DNA of 64,000 bases from Ensifer adhaerens (lineage in GTDB: Bacteria > Pseudomonadota > Alphaproteobacteria > Rhizobiales > Rhizobiaceae): the NCBI RefSeq assembly GCF_000697965.2, contig NZ_CP015881.1:806001-870000 (forward strand), in the 5' to 3' direction. The position numbers were made by a program, and so were the translations under genes. The notes under the pieces were generated by a model. The model made no database searches and was not told where the DNA came from. It saw nothing but the letters and a program-made list of their open reading frames with translations. Below are positions 1 through 8,735 of the stretch, piece by piece. Position 1 is the first letter of the stretch. Each line of letters begins with the position of its first letter.

Positions 1-17
1 AGTTTGGCTCGGGCGCG

Positions 18-716
18 TTACGCTTCGGCCTTCTGTTGAGCGAGCCATTCCCGAATGATGGTGGCGAGGCGTTGCGGCGCTTCCATCGGGACCATGTGGC
101 CAGTGTCGGCGACGACCTCGAAGCTTGAGCCGACGAGCCCATTGTGAAGCTCCAGCGTTTCGGCGCGCGACCTCAACCGATCCTCTTCGCCGGCAATGAC
201 CAGGCTTGGGCACTGGATCGACGCCAGAGCGTCCCGTTCGTCCCTCCGCTCGATGAGAGCTTGTCGGCGAAAGGCGTCGCCTCCCATTCGATGGCCTGCC
301 ACCTGGATGCGATCGAGGATATCGGTCCGCCCCGCATTGTCGGGGTGCAGGGACGAGAGGATAGCCGATCGGCTGAGCCCCTTGAATGCCGTGCCAGCGG
401 CCTGCCCGGCGACGACAGCCTTTCGCTGGCGCTCGACGTCGCTGTCGCCGCGCGCGGACGTGGCAATGAGGATCAGTGCGGTCACCCGGTCGGGCGCCTG
501 CCGGACGATTTCCCGGGCGACGTAGCCTCCCATGGAGAAACCGGTGAGTATGAAGCGATCCGGGGCATCCATCAGCGTGCGACGGGCCATGGCTTCGATC
601 GAGCCGTCTTGCGACAGGTCGGCATAGGTCGCGGGACCGTACTCGCCGAGTGCGGGAACCACATCGCGCCAGAGATCGGCGTCGAGCATGAAGCCCGGAA
701 CAAAGAGCATTGCCAC
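18..716 (-). CDS. alpha/beta hydrolase
   Basis: Alpha/beta-hydrolase fold protein of about 232 residues, probably a small cytoplasmic esterase, lactonase or C-C hydrolase; the substrate cannot be read from the sequence. The nucleophile elbow GFSMGG sits near residue 61, an acidic residue lies in GEEDRL near the C-terminus, and the catalytic His is in DTGHMVP. I chose a GTG start at 716 because a strong GGAGGT lies 7 nt upstream; a GTG at 737 in the same frame is possible but lacks a comparable site. A second, unrelated hydrolase lies just upstream on the same strand, about 125 bp away, so the two may be co-transcribed. Confidence 0.85.
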   Translation of the reverse strand: MAMLFVPGFMLDADLWRDVVPALGEYGPATYADLSQDGSIEAMARRTLMDAPDRFILTGFSMGGYVAREIVRQAPDRVTALILIATSARGDSDVERQRKAVVAGQAAGTAFKGLSRSAILSSLHPDNAGRTDILDRIQVAGHRMGGDAFRRQALIERRDERDALASIQCPSLVIAGEEDRLRSRAETLELHNGLVGSSFEVVADTGHMVPMEAPQRLATIIREWLAQQKAEA

Positions 717-861
717 AGTCGCCACCTCCCCGCACACCTGCTCGTAGATTGACCCTATCGGAAGAAATGGCGGCGGTCGTCAAGCGAGATGCCGCCTTCG
801 GGCGGAAAGCCTCTTGCGCCCTGGCAGTCATGCGGCGCGAACCGTGCAGTGCGCCTGCCCC

Positions 862-1731
862 TTAGTCGACTTCCAAAGATCGGCTCAGCGCCGATTTCCA
901 GCCGGCGATGAAATCCGCCGAGATGCGCGCCTGCGGTACCATCGTGTCGAAGCCGTGATAGGCGCCGGGAACCACGGACATTTCGACCGGCACGCCGGCC
1001 ACGACGAAATGGGATGCGAAATGTATCGATTCCTGTGCGAACAGGTCGAGTGTGCCAACGCCGATCCAGGTGGATGGCAGGCCGGCAAGATCGACGGCAC
1101 GTGCCGGAACCGCCTCCGCCGGTGGTTCCGCCATCAGCGGCTTGCGACCGAGCAGGGAAGTCCAGCCAAAAGCATTCGACTGCGCGTTCCAGATGAAGGT
1201 TCCGACGTGAGCCGGTGGCAAGCGCAACACAGTGCGGTCGTCGAGCATTGGATAACGCAACAACTGGAAGCGGATCGGCCACTCGCCGCGGTCACGTACC
1301 CTCAGCGAGACGGCAGCGGCAAGCCCGGCGCCGGCACTCTCGCCCATCACGGCGATCCGCTTCCTATCAACGCCAAGCTCGACCGCAGCCTGATGCAACC
1401 AGCCGAGCGCCGCGTATGCGTCGTCGAGCCCAGCCGGGAACGGATGCTCGGGTGCAAGGCGGTAGTCGACCGAAACGATAAGCGCGCCCAGTTCCGCGGA
1501 CAATTGCTGCAGTTCGGGAACGGCGACTTCGGGCTTGCCAACGACCAGTCCACCACCGTGAAGATGCTGGATTGCCGGCTTGTTCGGGCGCTCCGGCGCC
1601 GGATCCAGGACGACGACCCGCAGCTTCGGATTTCCCTCGCCGCCCGCGATGAAGCGTTCCTGTGGCTGCACGGCCGGCGGCGATAGCGCCGGCGGGAATT
1701 GGGCGTTGCGGATCATCTGGAGATTGTCCAT
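862..1731 (-). CDS. alpha/beta hydrolase, HSL-type esterase
   Basis: Hormone-sensitive-lipase family carboxylesterase of 289 residues. The oxyanion-hole motif HGGG is at residues 58-61, the nucleophile is in GESAG near residue 130, and the C-terminal acid and His are in GTLDLF and YHGF. The N-terminal cap is short for the family, and the start lies next to a truncated LysR remnant on the opposite strand, so some N-terminal residues or the native promoter may have been lost in a rearrangement. The reading frame stays open upstream of the ATG, consistent with a formerly longer protein. The catalytic core is intact and the enzyme is probably functional. Confidence 0.85.
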   Translation of the reverse strand: MDNLQMIRNAQFPPALSPPAVQPQERFIAGGEGNPKLRVVVLDPAPERPNKPAIQHLHGGGLVVGKPEVAVPELQQLSAELGALIVSVDYRLAPEHPFPAGLDDAYAALGWLHQAAVELGVDRKRIAVMGESAGAGLAAAVSLRVRDRGEWPIRFQLLRYPMLDDRTVLRLPPAHVGTFIWNAQSNAFGWTSLLGRKPLMAEPPAEAVPARAVDLAGLPSTWIGVGTLDLFAQESIHFASHFVVAGVPVEMSVVPGAYHGFDTMVPQARISADFIAGWKSALSRSLEVD

Positions 1732-1739
1732 GCCGAGGT

Positions 1740-2223
1740 CGACGGAATGTTCCCGAGGGTCGGCAATCTCGAGGATTCGTCCCTGATCGCCCGCAAGATC
1801 GGACGCACCGAAGCGTCTATCTTTGCAGCACCGGCGCTGTTCCCGGCACAGGGCATGTCACAGCTGCCTTCCGACCTAACAACCTATCAGTTGATCGACG
1901 AGCAGATCGCACCGGGCGAAAGCCAGACCTGGACACTCCACCATGCGGCGCAAGACCCGGTGAAGGTTGAGTTCAAGCCGCGCATGTGTGCCAATAGCGT
2001 CCGCGGCATCTCGGAGGCTATCGAGGCCGGGATCGGCATCGGCCGCCTGCCAACCGTCATCGGCCGCAGGATGGTCGCCGAGGGAACCGCCATACAGATA
2101 TTGCCTGGCTGGGCCGGCCCCGGACTGGATATTTCGCTGATACATCCTGCGAGCCGCGGCATGCTGCCCGGTGTCTGCCTGCTGATCGACACGCTGAGCC
2201 GCGAGGCTGGCGCGTTTTTGTAA
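1740..2223 (+). pseudogene. LysR-family regulator remnant, N-terminus deleted
   Basis: This stretch encodes only the C-terminal effector-binding half of a LysR regulator. The recognisable part begins at RVGNLEDSSLIARKIG, a typical entry into the second half of that domain, and ends near the normal LysR C-terminus. No helix-turn-helix or linker helix lies upstream; instead the sequence runs directly into the 5' end of the esterase gene on the opposite strand at about 1735-1755. The likeliest history is a deletion or recombination that joined the esterase to a decapitated regulator. An in-frame ATG exists at 1747, but a functional protein without the DNA-binding domain is unlikely. Confidence 0.7.
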
Positions 2224-2622
2224 GTGATTTCGAAGTCAAACGGTGGTGCCGCCGCAATCACGCCAAGGGCCCGTACCCGAGAGAACAAATTCGCCTGTCA
2301 TAACTGACATGGTCGCGATGAGCGTGCCACTGAACAGTATTCCGACTGGTTAGTCAGATTTACCAGTATGGATCGAAATCGAGGTCTTATCGTTCCAATC
2401 TTCCCCGCCTACCTTTTGCGTCGACACAGCAACGCAAGACGGAGGAGGAACTGGACAGGGCCCGCTGACTTTCGACGCTCCGAATGACAGCGCCTCCCCC
2501 AAATTCAGCTGACGCGGATAGGACGCGCGCTTGTCGCGCCCTCCCCGGCATCGAACAGCCGGAGGATGGCGACGTTCGCGATCGGCTGACGTCCCAACAG
2601 ACAATCTATCGAGGAGAGAAAC
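2224..2622. other. intergenic region with one short inverted repeat
   Basis: Non-coding stretch of about 400 bp between the LysR remnant and the CMD gene. It contains an imperfect-looking but exact 6-bp inverted repeat, ACTGGT at 2345-2350 and ACCAGT at 2362-2367, separated by 11 nt, the geometry of a LysR-type site. A good ribosome binding site, GAGGAGAG, lies at its right end and fixes the GTG start at 2623. Nothing else was recognised. Confidence 0.4.
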
Positions 2623-3114
2623 GTGCTTGATCGCATTCAATCGCAATTCGCAGCAGCAGGTGCGGCGGTTTTCCTGGGCCTTTCGCCGGAGGTCGCCTTC
2701 GCCCAATCCCTGGAGGAGCGTCGCGAACGCGGCGCCGCCGTCATCCGGACCCTCAACAATGGCGTGACGCAGCCCAATCTGGAACGGATGCGGCAGGAGT
2801 TTCCCTTCCTTGCCGATGCGACCGAGGCCTATGCCCTTGGCGACGTCTGGGCTCGCCCGGGTCTCGACAACCGGACGCGGCAACTGGCGGCGGTCGCCGC
2901 CTTCGCTGCGATGGGCCTGACGGAGCTGATGAATGTCCATGCCGGATACGCGCTCAACATCGGTGTTTCCGAGGATGAGCTCAAGGAAATCATCTACATG
3001 GTAACTGTTCCGGCCGGATTTCCCCGCGCCATTGCTGCCTCGCAATCCTTGTCGCAGCTCTTTGCCGAACGGGCCGAAGCGGGCAAGGACAAGCCTGCGG
3101 GAGAGCAGCCATGA
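2623..3114 (+). CDS. carboxymuconolactone decarboxylase family protein, probably exported
   Basis: CMD/AhpD-fold protein of 163 residues. The conserved family core (TRQLAAVAAFAAMG, then HAGYALNIGVSEDEL and EIIYM) occupies residues 85-135. The CxxC of AhpD-type peroxidases is absent, so a decarboxylase-like or unknown role is more likely than peroxide reduction. The N-terminus is hydrophobic with a plausible signal-peptidase site after AFA near residue 27, which would place it in the periplasm, unusual for PcaC-type enzymes. GTG start with a strong GAGGAG site. Its stop overlaps the ATG of the next gene by 4 nt, so the two form an operon. Confidence 0.8.
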   Translation: MLDRIQSQFAAAGAAVFLGLSPEVAFAQSLEERRERGAAVIRTLNNGVTQPNLERMRQEFPFLADATEAYALGDVWARPGLDNRTRQLAAVAAFAAMGLTELMNVHAGYALNIGVSEDELKEIIYMVTVPAGFPRAIAASQSLSQLFAERAEAGKDKPAGEQP

Positions 3115-3470
3115 ACAATCTCCCCAAGCTTGCCGCCGCCACCCTTGTTGCCGGTCTCGCATCTCTCGACGCGCCCATCTCCCGTCAAGCCGTCGCGGAG
3201 GACGTCATGAGCAGCGAGGCTCAAAGCAAGCAAGCAGATCATCCCTATGTCGGCATGTGGGTGACCGAGGACGGGCGGATCCGCCGGGAGCTGTTGCCGA
3301 ACGGCCGTTATGACGAGGCGCGCGGAAACCGAAAGAGCGCCTATCAGGGGCGCTACGAAGTGACCGGCAACCAGATCGACTACTGGGATGACACCGGCTT
3401 TACGGCCGATGGCGAGTTCATGGATGACGTGCTGCACCATGGCGGCATGGTGTTTTACCGCGAAAGGTGA
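3111..3470 (+). CDS. Atu4866-family secreted protein
   Basis: Protein of 119 residues belonging to the small Atu4866 family named from Agrobacterium. The family body starts at about residue 42 (HPYVGMWVTEDGRIRREL) and continues through GRYEVTGNQIDYWDDTGF, a compact beta-rich calycin-like module. Residues 1-30 look like a signal peptide. Translation is coupled to the upstream CMD-like gene by an ATGA overlap. The function of the family is unknown; the motif resembles small ligand- or redox-responsive lipocalin-like proteins, but that is inference only. Confidence 0.8.
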   Translation: MNNLPKLAAATLVAGLASLDAPISRQAVAEDVMSSEAQSKQADHPYVGMWVTEDGRIRRELLPNGRYDEARGNRKSAYQGRYEVTGNQIDYWDDTGFTADGEFMDDVLHHGGMVFYRER

Positions 3471-3787
3471 CTGCGGAAGGGGAGCACGTGAAGACCGTCG
3501 TTACGGGATCGCCCCGATCCTTTGATGCCAACGATGGTTGCCGCGTGTCTCCCGCCCCGCCTCTGCAGCCGAATGTCCATTGCGGCTGCAGAGGCGGGGC
3601 GGGAGGCGGGGAAGAAGTGAAGGCTCTGCCGGGCTCTTGCGATCAGGGCAAGCCTTCTGGAGGCGATCACAGGCGCGGTAGAACTCGCGGTGACATTCTT
3701 TGATGCCTTGAAGGTTGTCGATCGGCGGGCCATGATTGCATCATCACTCTGCCCAATCACACCGACACTGGTAAGTTGAGCCGTCCA
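3471..3787. other. intergenic region dominated by a long hairpin
   Basis: About 315 bp without a gene. Its main content is the 23-bp perfect inverted repeat at 3549-3605, listed separately. The remainder leads to the LysR gene; the sequence ACACTGGTAAG just before that gene resembles half of the repeat at 2345-2367. Confidence 0.5.
3549..3605. repeat. 23-bp perfect inverted repeat, GC-rich hairpin
   Basis: Arms 3549-3571 and 3583-3605 are exact reverse complements (23 bp) separated by an 11-nt loop. The arms are extremely GC-rich, with a PstI-like CTGCAG core. It lies 79 bp past the stop of the Atu4866-family gene, where a terminator is expected, but neither strand carries a T-tract. It could be a Rho-independent-like terminator without a U-run, an mRNA 3'-end stabiliser, or a copy of a dispersed REP-type element. 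Confidence 0.75.
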
Positions 3788-4687
3788 ATGGCCGTCGATC
3801 TTAATGCCATCTCCGTCTTCATGGCCGTCGCCGAGGCGCGGAGTTTTCGCGCGGCTGCCGAGCATCTGGGCGTTACCCGATCGGCCGTAAGCCAGTCTCT
3901 GCGGCGGCTGGAAGATCGGCTCGGCGTTGCACTCGTGCAGCGGACGACACGCAGCGTCAGCCTTACGGAGGCTGGCGCGCAACTTTACCTGCGCGTTGCC
4001 CCGGCCCTCGCGGAGGTCGGCCTGGCCCTGGACGCCACAGCCGACCGGGACATGGCCCCAACCGGGCTGTTGCGGCTGGCGGTGTCCTCGATCGCCGAAA
4101 GGTTTATATCAGGGGCGCTGCTCGCAAGCTTTGCCGAGGCCTACCCCACGATCCAGATCGATGTGACCGTCACGGACGAGGAGTTCGACATCGTGGCCCA
4201 AGGCTATGATGCCGGGGTGCGGCTCGGCGAAGTCATCGAGCAGGACATGATCGCAGTCCCGGTATCGGCCGAGCAACGCCAGACCGCTGTCGCGGCGCCA
4301 TCCTATATCGAACGCTTCGGCAAGCCCATGCAACCGTCGGACCTCGCCCAGCACCGATGCATCGGCTGGCGTCCGGCGCCTCAAACTGCACCTTATCGCT
4401 GGGAGTTCGGCAAGGATGGGCGCGAGTTCGACGTGGCGGTGAACCCGCAGATCACCACCAACGACATGTCGCTGATGATCCGGACCGCCTGCGCCGGAGG
4501 CGGCATCACCTTCGGCATGGAGGAAACCTTCAGACCCTATGTTTCTGCGGGACAGCTGGTGCCGCTTCTCGAGGACTATTTCCCGCCGTTCGCGGGCTTT
4601 TATCTCTACTTTCCCAATCGACGGAACCTTGCGCCGAAGCTGCGCGCGCTCATCGAGCATGTGCGGTGGCGGCCCAACGCGGGATAG
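3788..4687 (+). CDS. LysR-family transcriptional regulator
   Basis: Full-length LysR regulator of about 299 residues. The N-terminal winged helix-turn-helix (SFRAAAEHLGVTRSAVSQSL) covers residues 15-40 and the effector-binding domain follows from residue 90, with the AGGGITFGME stretch typical near the C-terminus. I chose the ATG at 3788; an upstream TTG at 3776 adds four residues. It runs convergently into another LysR gene 15 bp away. It may control the CMD/Atu4866 pair upstream or itself; targets cannot be assigned. Confidence 0.88.
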   Translation: MAVDLNAISVFMAVAEARSFRAAAEHLGVTRSAVSQSLRRLEDRLGVALVQRTTRSVSLTEAGAQLYLRVAPALAEVGLALDATADRDMAPTGLLRLAVSSIAERFISGALLASFAEAYPTIQIDVTVTDEEFDIVAQGYDAGVRLGEVIEQDMIAVPVSAEQRQTAVAAPSYIERFGKPMQPSDLAQHRCIGWRPAPQTAPYRWEFGKDGREFDVAVNPQITTNDMSLMIRTACAGGGITFGMEETFRPYVSAGQLVPLLEDYFPPFAGFYLYFPNRRNLAPKLRALIEHVRWRPNAG

Positions 4688-4702
4688 AGCGATCCGAAGC
4701 GG

Positions 4703-5605
4703 CTAAGCGACGATCTCGCGTACGAAGTCGAGAAAGGCGCGGAGTTTTGCAGGCATCAGGTCCGAGCGGCGATAATAGGCATGGAGCGGAAAGGTTTCTT
4801 CTGACCAGTCCGGCAGGATCTGGATCAGATCGCCGTCCGACAATTCGTCCCTGACATAGATCTCGAGCAATTGCGCGATCCCCGCGCCGCTGCGGCAGGC
4901 GGCAATCAGCGAGCCCGTGTCATTGACCATGACCCGGCCGGTCGCCGCGAACGGTATGGCTTCGCCACGGCTCTGAAACTCCCAGGCGAAGGGGCGCCCG
5001 GTCGCCGGGTCGCGGATGAGGACGCATTGGTGCCCGTGCGAAAGATCGGCTGGCACTTGCGGCCTGCCATATTTCTTTAGGTATTGCGCCGACGCGCAGG
5101 TGAACACACGCGTTTCCAGCAGCAGCTCCGTATGCATCGAATGGGCGCCAGGCTCGCCGAAGCGTACGGCAACGTCCGTCCCCTCGCCGACAAAATCGCC
5201 GATCGAGTCACGCACGAAGATCTCGACCGACAGTTCCGGATAGCGTTCGAGAAAGTCATTGATCCTCGGGGCGAGCACGAAGTGCCCGAAGGTCCCATCG
5301 ACATTGATCCGCAGCTTGCCACGCACGTGCGTTTTGGTGCCGCCGGCCATGATCGCGGCCTCCTCGATTGCCGAAAGAAGTGGCGCGACGAGTTCATAAA
5401 AGCGCCGCCCCTCGTCCGTCAGCGAGATTGCCCGGGCGCTTCGATTGAAAATACGTATGCCGACGCGCTCCTCCAATCGGGCCACTGCGCGGCTGACCGC
5501 AGGCTGAGTCAACCCCATTGCTTCACCGGCCCGGGCAAAGCTGCCGGCCTCGACGACTGCTGAAAGCACTCCGATCCCGCTGAGCAAGCGCGCATCAAAC
5601 GTCAT
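4703..5605 (-). CDS. LysR-family transcriptional regulator
   Basis: LysR regulator of 300 residues, with helix-turn-helix SFARAGEAMGLTQPAVSRAV at residues 22-41 and a complete periplasmic-binding-like effector domain after residue 90. It is divergent from an SDR oxidoreductase gene with 113 bp between the starts, the classic arrangement of a LysR regulator and its target. The intergenic sequence is AT-rich, with TTTATCTCC and AATTATGCATTTTTT, and probably carries both promoters. Confidence 0.9.
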   Translation of the reverse strand: MTFDARLLSGIGVLSAVVEAGSFARAGEAMGLTQPAVSRAVARLEERVGIRIFNRSARAISLTDEGRRFYELVAPLLSAIEEAAIMAGGTKTHVRGKLRINVDGTFGHFVLAPRINDFLERYPELSVEIFVRDSIGDFVGEGTDVAVRFGEPGAHSMHTELLLETRVFTCASAQYLKKYGRPQVPADLSHGHQCVLIRDPATGRPFAWEFQSRGEAIPFAATGRVMVNDTGSLIAACRSGAGIAQLLEIYVRDELSDGDLIQILPDWSEETFPLHAYYRRSDLMPAKLRAFLDFVREIVA

Positions 5606-5718
5606 GACAACTCATACTTTCAGTAATTTATCTCCTGCAAATTATGCATTTTTTCTTCTCTCATGCCAGGCGTATCCTCCTCGCGATCAATAGACGGAAC
5701 ACCTGAAAGGCTTGGCAC

Positions 5719-6456
5719 ATGAGCAACAGCAACAAGGTCGCGCTGGTTACCGGAGCGTCGCGGGGCATTGGGGCGGAAATCGCCAGGCGCCTCGCCGGTG
5801 ACGGCTTCAAGATTGTCGTGAACTATGCGGGACGCACTGAGGCGGCCAAGGCGGTCGCGGACGAAATCATCGGCGGCGGTGGCGACGCACGCGTCATTCA
5901 AGCGGATGTCAGCGACGCCGGCGCGGTTGCCGCGATGTTCGACACGGCCACGCAAGCCTTCGGCGGGGTGGACGTCGTCGTCAACAGCGCCGGCATCATG
6001 AAGCTTGCACCGATTGCCGACGTCACCGACGACGTCGTCGACGATACCATCGCGATAAACCTGAAGGGCGCGTTCAACGTCTGCCGCGAGGCGGCGAAAC
6101 GACTGCGCAACGACGGCCGGATCATCAACGTCTCGTCGAGCGTGATTGGAATGCGCCTGCCGACCTATGGCATCTACATTGCCACCAAGGCGGCGGTCGA
6201 AGGACTGACCCAGGTGCTGGCGCAAGAGATGCGTGGCCGCGGAATTCGCGTGAACGCGATCGCCCCTGGGCCTGTTGCGACGGAGCTGTTCCTGAGCGGA
6301 AAGAGCCCTGAACTGCTGTTCCGCATGGCAAAGATGAACCCCCTCGAACGGCTCGCTGAACCCGAGGATATCGCCCGTGTCGTCTCGTTCCTCGCCGGAC
6401 CGGAAGGCGCGTGGATCAATGGCCAGGTCATCCGGGCAAACGGCGGCATGTGCTGA
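5719..6456 (+). CDS. SDR family NAD(P)-dependent oxidoreductase
   Basis: Classical short-chain dehydrogenase/reductase of 245 residues. The cofactor motif TGASRGIG is at residues 11-18, the structural NSAG motif near 89, the catalytic Ser in NVSSS near 138, and the YxxxK-type signature YIATK near 152. The C-terminus (WINGQVIRANGGM) is typical of FabG-like members acting on sugars, ketones or hydroxyacyl substrates; specificity is not predictable. It is divergent from a LysR regulator, its likely controller, and followed after 50 bp by a broken DoxX gene that was probably part of the same operon. Confidence 0.9.
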   Translation: MSNSNKVALVTGASRGIGAEIARRLAGDGFKIVVNYAGRTEAAKAVADEIIGGGGDARVIQADVSDAGAVAAMFDTATQAFGGVDVVVNSAGIMKLAPIADVTDDVVDDTIAINLKGAFNVCREAAKRLRNDGRIINVSSSVIGMRLPTYGIYIATKAAVEGLTQVLAQEMRGRGIRVNAIAPGPVATELFLSGKSPELLFRMAKMNPLERLAEPEDIARVVSFLAGPEGAWINGQVIRANGGMC

Positions 6457-6506
6457 GCCGCACGCATCTCCTCACAACGAATGCTCATTCATGGAAGGAA
6501 CTTCCC

Positions 6507-6969
6507 GTGACACAGGCTACCACGCATGCGAATGCCATGGTTCTGCCGGATCTGGGAGCAGCACCGGACTTTATCTGATCTTCAACCTCACCGCGGCCTT
6601 TGTCGCATTACTTGATGCTGAGGATCACAACGGGTGAAGTCGTGAGCTGGTTCGGCTGGGAAAAGCTCTTCAACGGCGACATGCCCCGTGACATCGAACT
6701 TTTCCAGAGTCGGGGCCTCGATCCGGCCGCTCGCCTATCTGACTATCGCCTTGGAGCTTTTCGGCGGTATCGCAATTGCGCTCGGGCTTCTGACGCGCGC
6801 CCTCGCCTTCATGCTCTTCATCCAGATGATCGTCATTCTGGTTGTGGTGATGATCCCGCGCGGCACGGGCTTTCAGCTTTCGACGGTATGGATCGGCGTC
6901 TTTGCCTATCTCAGCGCCCATGGGATCGGACGCTGGGCGCTGGACCGGCCGATTGACCGGCAGGTCTGA
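6507..6969 (+). pseudogene. DoxX-family membrane protein, disrupted
   Basis: Two lesions interrupt an otherwise recognisable DoxX gene. Reading from a GTG at 6507 with a GGAAGGAA site, the frame meets a TGA at 6576-6578 after DLGAAPDFI. The same frame resumes into the DoxX first membrane helix (LMLRITTG, then WFGWEKLFNGDMP). Homology then jumps to the +1 frame at about 6710-6727 and continues (AYLTIALELFGGIAIALGLL) to a stop at 6967-6969. One substitution plus a one-base insertion explains this. DoxX proteins are four-helix membrane proteins linked to redox or sulfur metabolism. Sequencing error is an alternative explanation for the frameshift. Confidence 0.7.
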
Positions 6970-7309
6970 GCGTTCCACCGCAGATCATGTGAGGCCAGGG
7001 TCTGCCTTGACCACGAGCGCCTGAATGGGCCGGTCGCGCGATAGCGCGGCTGGCCACCCAGCGGTTCGTTTCGGATACCGATCGGGAAGAACTGTTGTGT
7101 TCCCTAAACCTCTTTGCTAGAGGTTCCTTGTCGTATTCAGCTTAGGCGAGCATTCATTCGCATCGCCATGACCCGAACCATCGGGGTCCGCAGCGCCGAC
7201 ACTCTCCCCCCCCCAAAAAAAACGCTTCGATCCTTCCGGCGCCACGAACGGGCTAGACGTCTTCGCGCGCCGGTTCTCTCCTGCTTCTCAAGCTCAAGGA
7301 CGATAATCC
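6970..7309. other. intergenic region with a C9A8 homopolymer
   Basis: About 340 bp without a gene. A run of nine C (7206-7214) followed directly by eight A (7215-7222) lies roughly 88 bp upstream of the MFS transporter start. No convincing sigma-70 promoter or operator was recognised. AAGGAC a few bases before 7310 supports the GTG start there. Confidence 0.4.
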
Positions 7310-8470
7310 GTGCCCTCACGCTTCATTTTGCCCACCCTCGCGCTCGCCGTTTTCTTTGTCGGCGCGACCGAGTTCATGCTGTCGGCGATGCTTTCGCCCC
7401 TGGCCGTGGCCTTCGAGACGACGCCGGCGCACGCCGCATGGCTCGTCAGCAGCTACGCGCTTTCCTATGCCGTGGCCGCGCCGATCTTCGGCTACCTTTC
7501 CGATCGCATAGACCGTCGCCGACTTCTGCTCGTGTCGCTGGTTCTGTTCTCGATTGACGGCCTCGCGCTGACGATCGCGCCGAGCTTCGGGGCAGCGATC
7601 GTCCTGCGGGTCTTCGGCGGCCTGGCGTCGGCGGCTCTGATTCCGACGGTCTTTGCCCTGGTGGCAGACATCATCCCCGCGCACCGACAATCCGCCGCGA
7701 TGGGAGCGGTGATGATCGGCATGACATCAGGCATCGTCTCGGGGCCGGTCATCGCCGGCGTCCTGACGGAGGCACTCGATTGGCGTGCGCCTTTCCTGGT
7801 GACTGCCGCCGGCTGCCTCACGACAGTTGCCATAGCCCGGAGTGCGATTCCCGCCCGGGCGGGAAATCCCCCAGTGCCGAAGATGAGGCGTCCTGTCTGG
7901 CTCGGCCGTGGCAATTTGATCCGCCCCCTGGCCGCGAAAGGCCTTTGGAACGGAACGGCTGTCGCCGGTTTCCTTCTTGCCGGCGAGGTCCTGCGGCTTC
8001 GTTATGACCTCGGCGTTGCGGCCACCGGCGTCTCCATCTCGGCTTTCGGTCTGGGACTCTTGCTTGGCAACCTCGGCGTCGGCCGAGCCGCACGGCTGTT
8101 TCGCGGTGACGATCGCACGCTGATCGTTGCGCTGTTCCTCCTGAGTGCGGCGGTCGGCGGCTTCATGCTCACCCCCCTGTCGTTCACGGGGGACCTCGTT
8201 TTCCTGACGGCATGGGGCTTTGCCTTGGGGCTCGCCGCACCGACGAGCACCGCCATTCTTGCGAGCCTGGCCGGAGAGGAAAAAGGTCAGGTGCTTTCGC
8301 TTTCGGAAAGCCTCAACAACCTGATGATCCTGGCCGTGCTGCCGCTTGCTGCGATGCAGCTCGACGCGACTGGTGCAACTGGAGCGGCGCTGGTCCTTGC
8401 CGTATTCCTCGCGATCGGTGTTTTCCTCGCGATCGCGGACCTTGCCACCCGAAAGCCGACAGCGCCGTGA
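7310..8470 (+). CDS. MFS transporter, DHA1-type drug exporter
   Basis: Major facilitator superfamily protein of 386 residues with about 12 predicted membrane helices. The loop 2-3 signature GYLSDRIDRRR is near residue 60, and an antiporter-type motif C region (GMTSGIVSGPVIAG) in helix 5 near residue 140 marks it as an exporter of the DHA1 (AraJ/YdhP-like) group. The start is GTG with AAGGAC upstream. It is the first of three exporters in the same direction. The substrate is unknown; hydrophobic drugs, arabinose-like sugars or purine derivatives are exported by relatives. Confidence 0.85.
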   Translation: MPSRFILPTLALAVFFVGATEFMLSAMLSPLAVAFETTPAHAAWLVSSYALSYAVAAPIFGYLSDRIDRRRLLLVSLVLFSIDGLALTIAPSFGAAIVLRVFGGLASAALIPTVFALVADIIPAHRQSAAMGAVMIGMTSGIVSGPVIAGVLTEALDWRAPFLVTAAGCLTTVAIARSAIPARAGNPPVPKMRRPVWLGRGNLIRPLAAKGLWNGTAVAGFLLAGEVLRLRYDLGVAATGVSISAFGLGLLLGNLGVGRAARLFRGDDRTLIVALFLLSAAVGGFMLTPLSFTGDLVFLTAWGFALGLAAPTSTAILASLAGEEKGQVLSLSESLNNLMILAVLPLAAMQLDATGATGAALVLAVFLAIGVFLAIADLATRKPTAP

Positions 8471-8735
8471 GACCTGTCTCGCGGGGGAAGGCCTGAGTCG
8501 GGGCGAACGAGGCGGCGGGGCAAGAACCGCGCCTTGCCGGCAAGCTCCGGGGCGTCCTCAGAGGAAGGCTGGCCAAGAAAGTGCCCGTGCGAGCCTAACC
8601 TCCCGCCCCGACAGCTCATTTTTTCGCGCGCAGCGTCATCCGGTGGTTGCCCGCCTATCGGAGGATGCATAAGCTCCCCGCCGCGCGGCATCGCCGCAGG
8701 CCGTTTCACGGCATCCTGGAGTCAAGAAATCAACC

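Noticed and set aside
2350..3162. 270-residue minus-strand frame covering the CMD gene region
   Set aside because: Arg/Gly-rich with no family resemblance, and it overlaps two supported plus-strand genes.
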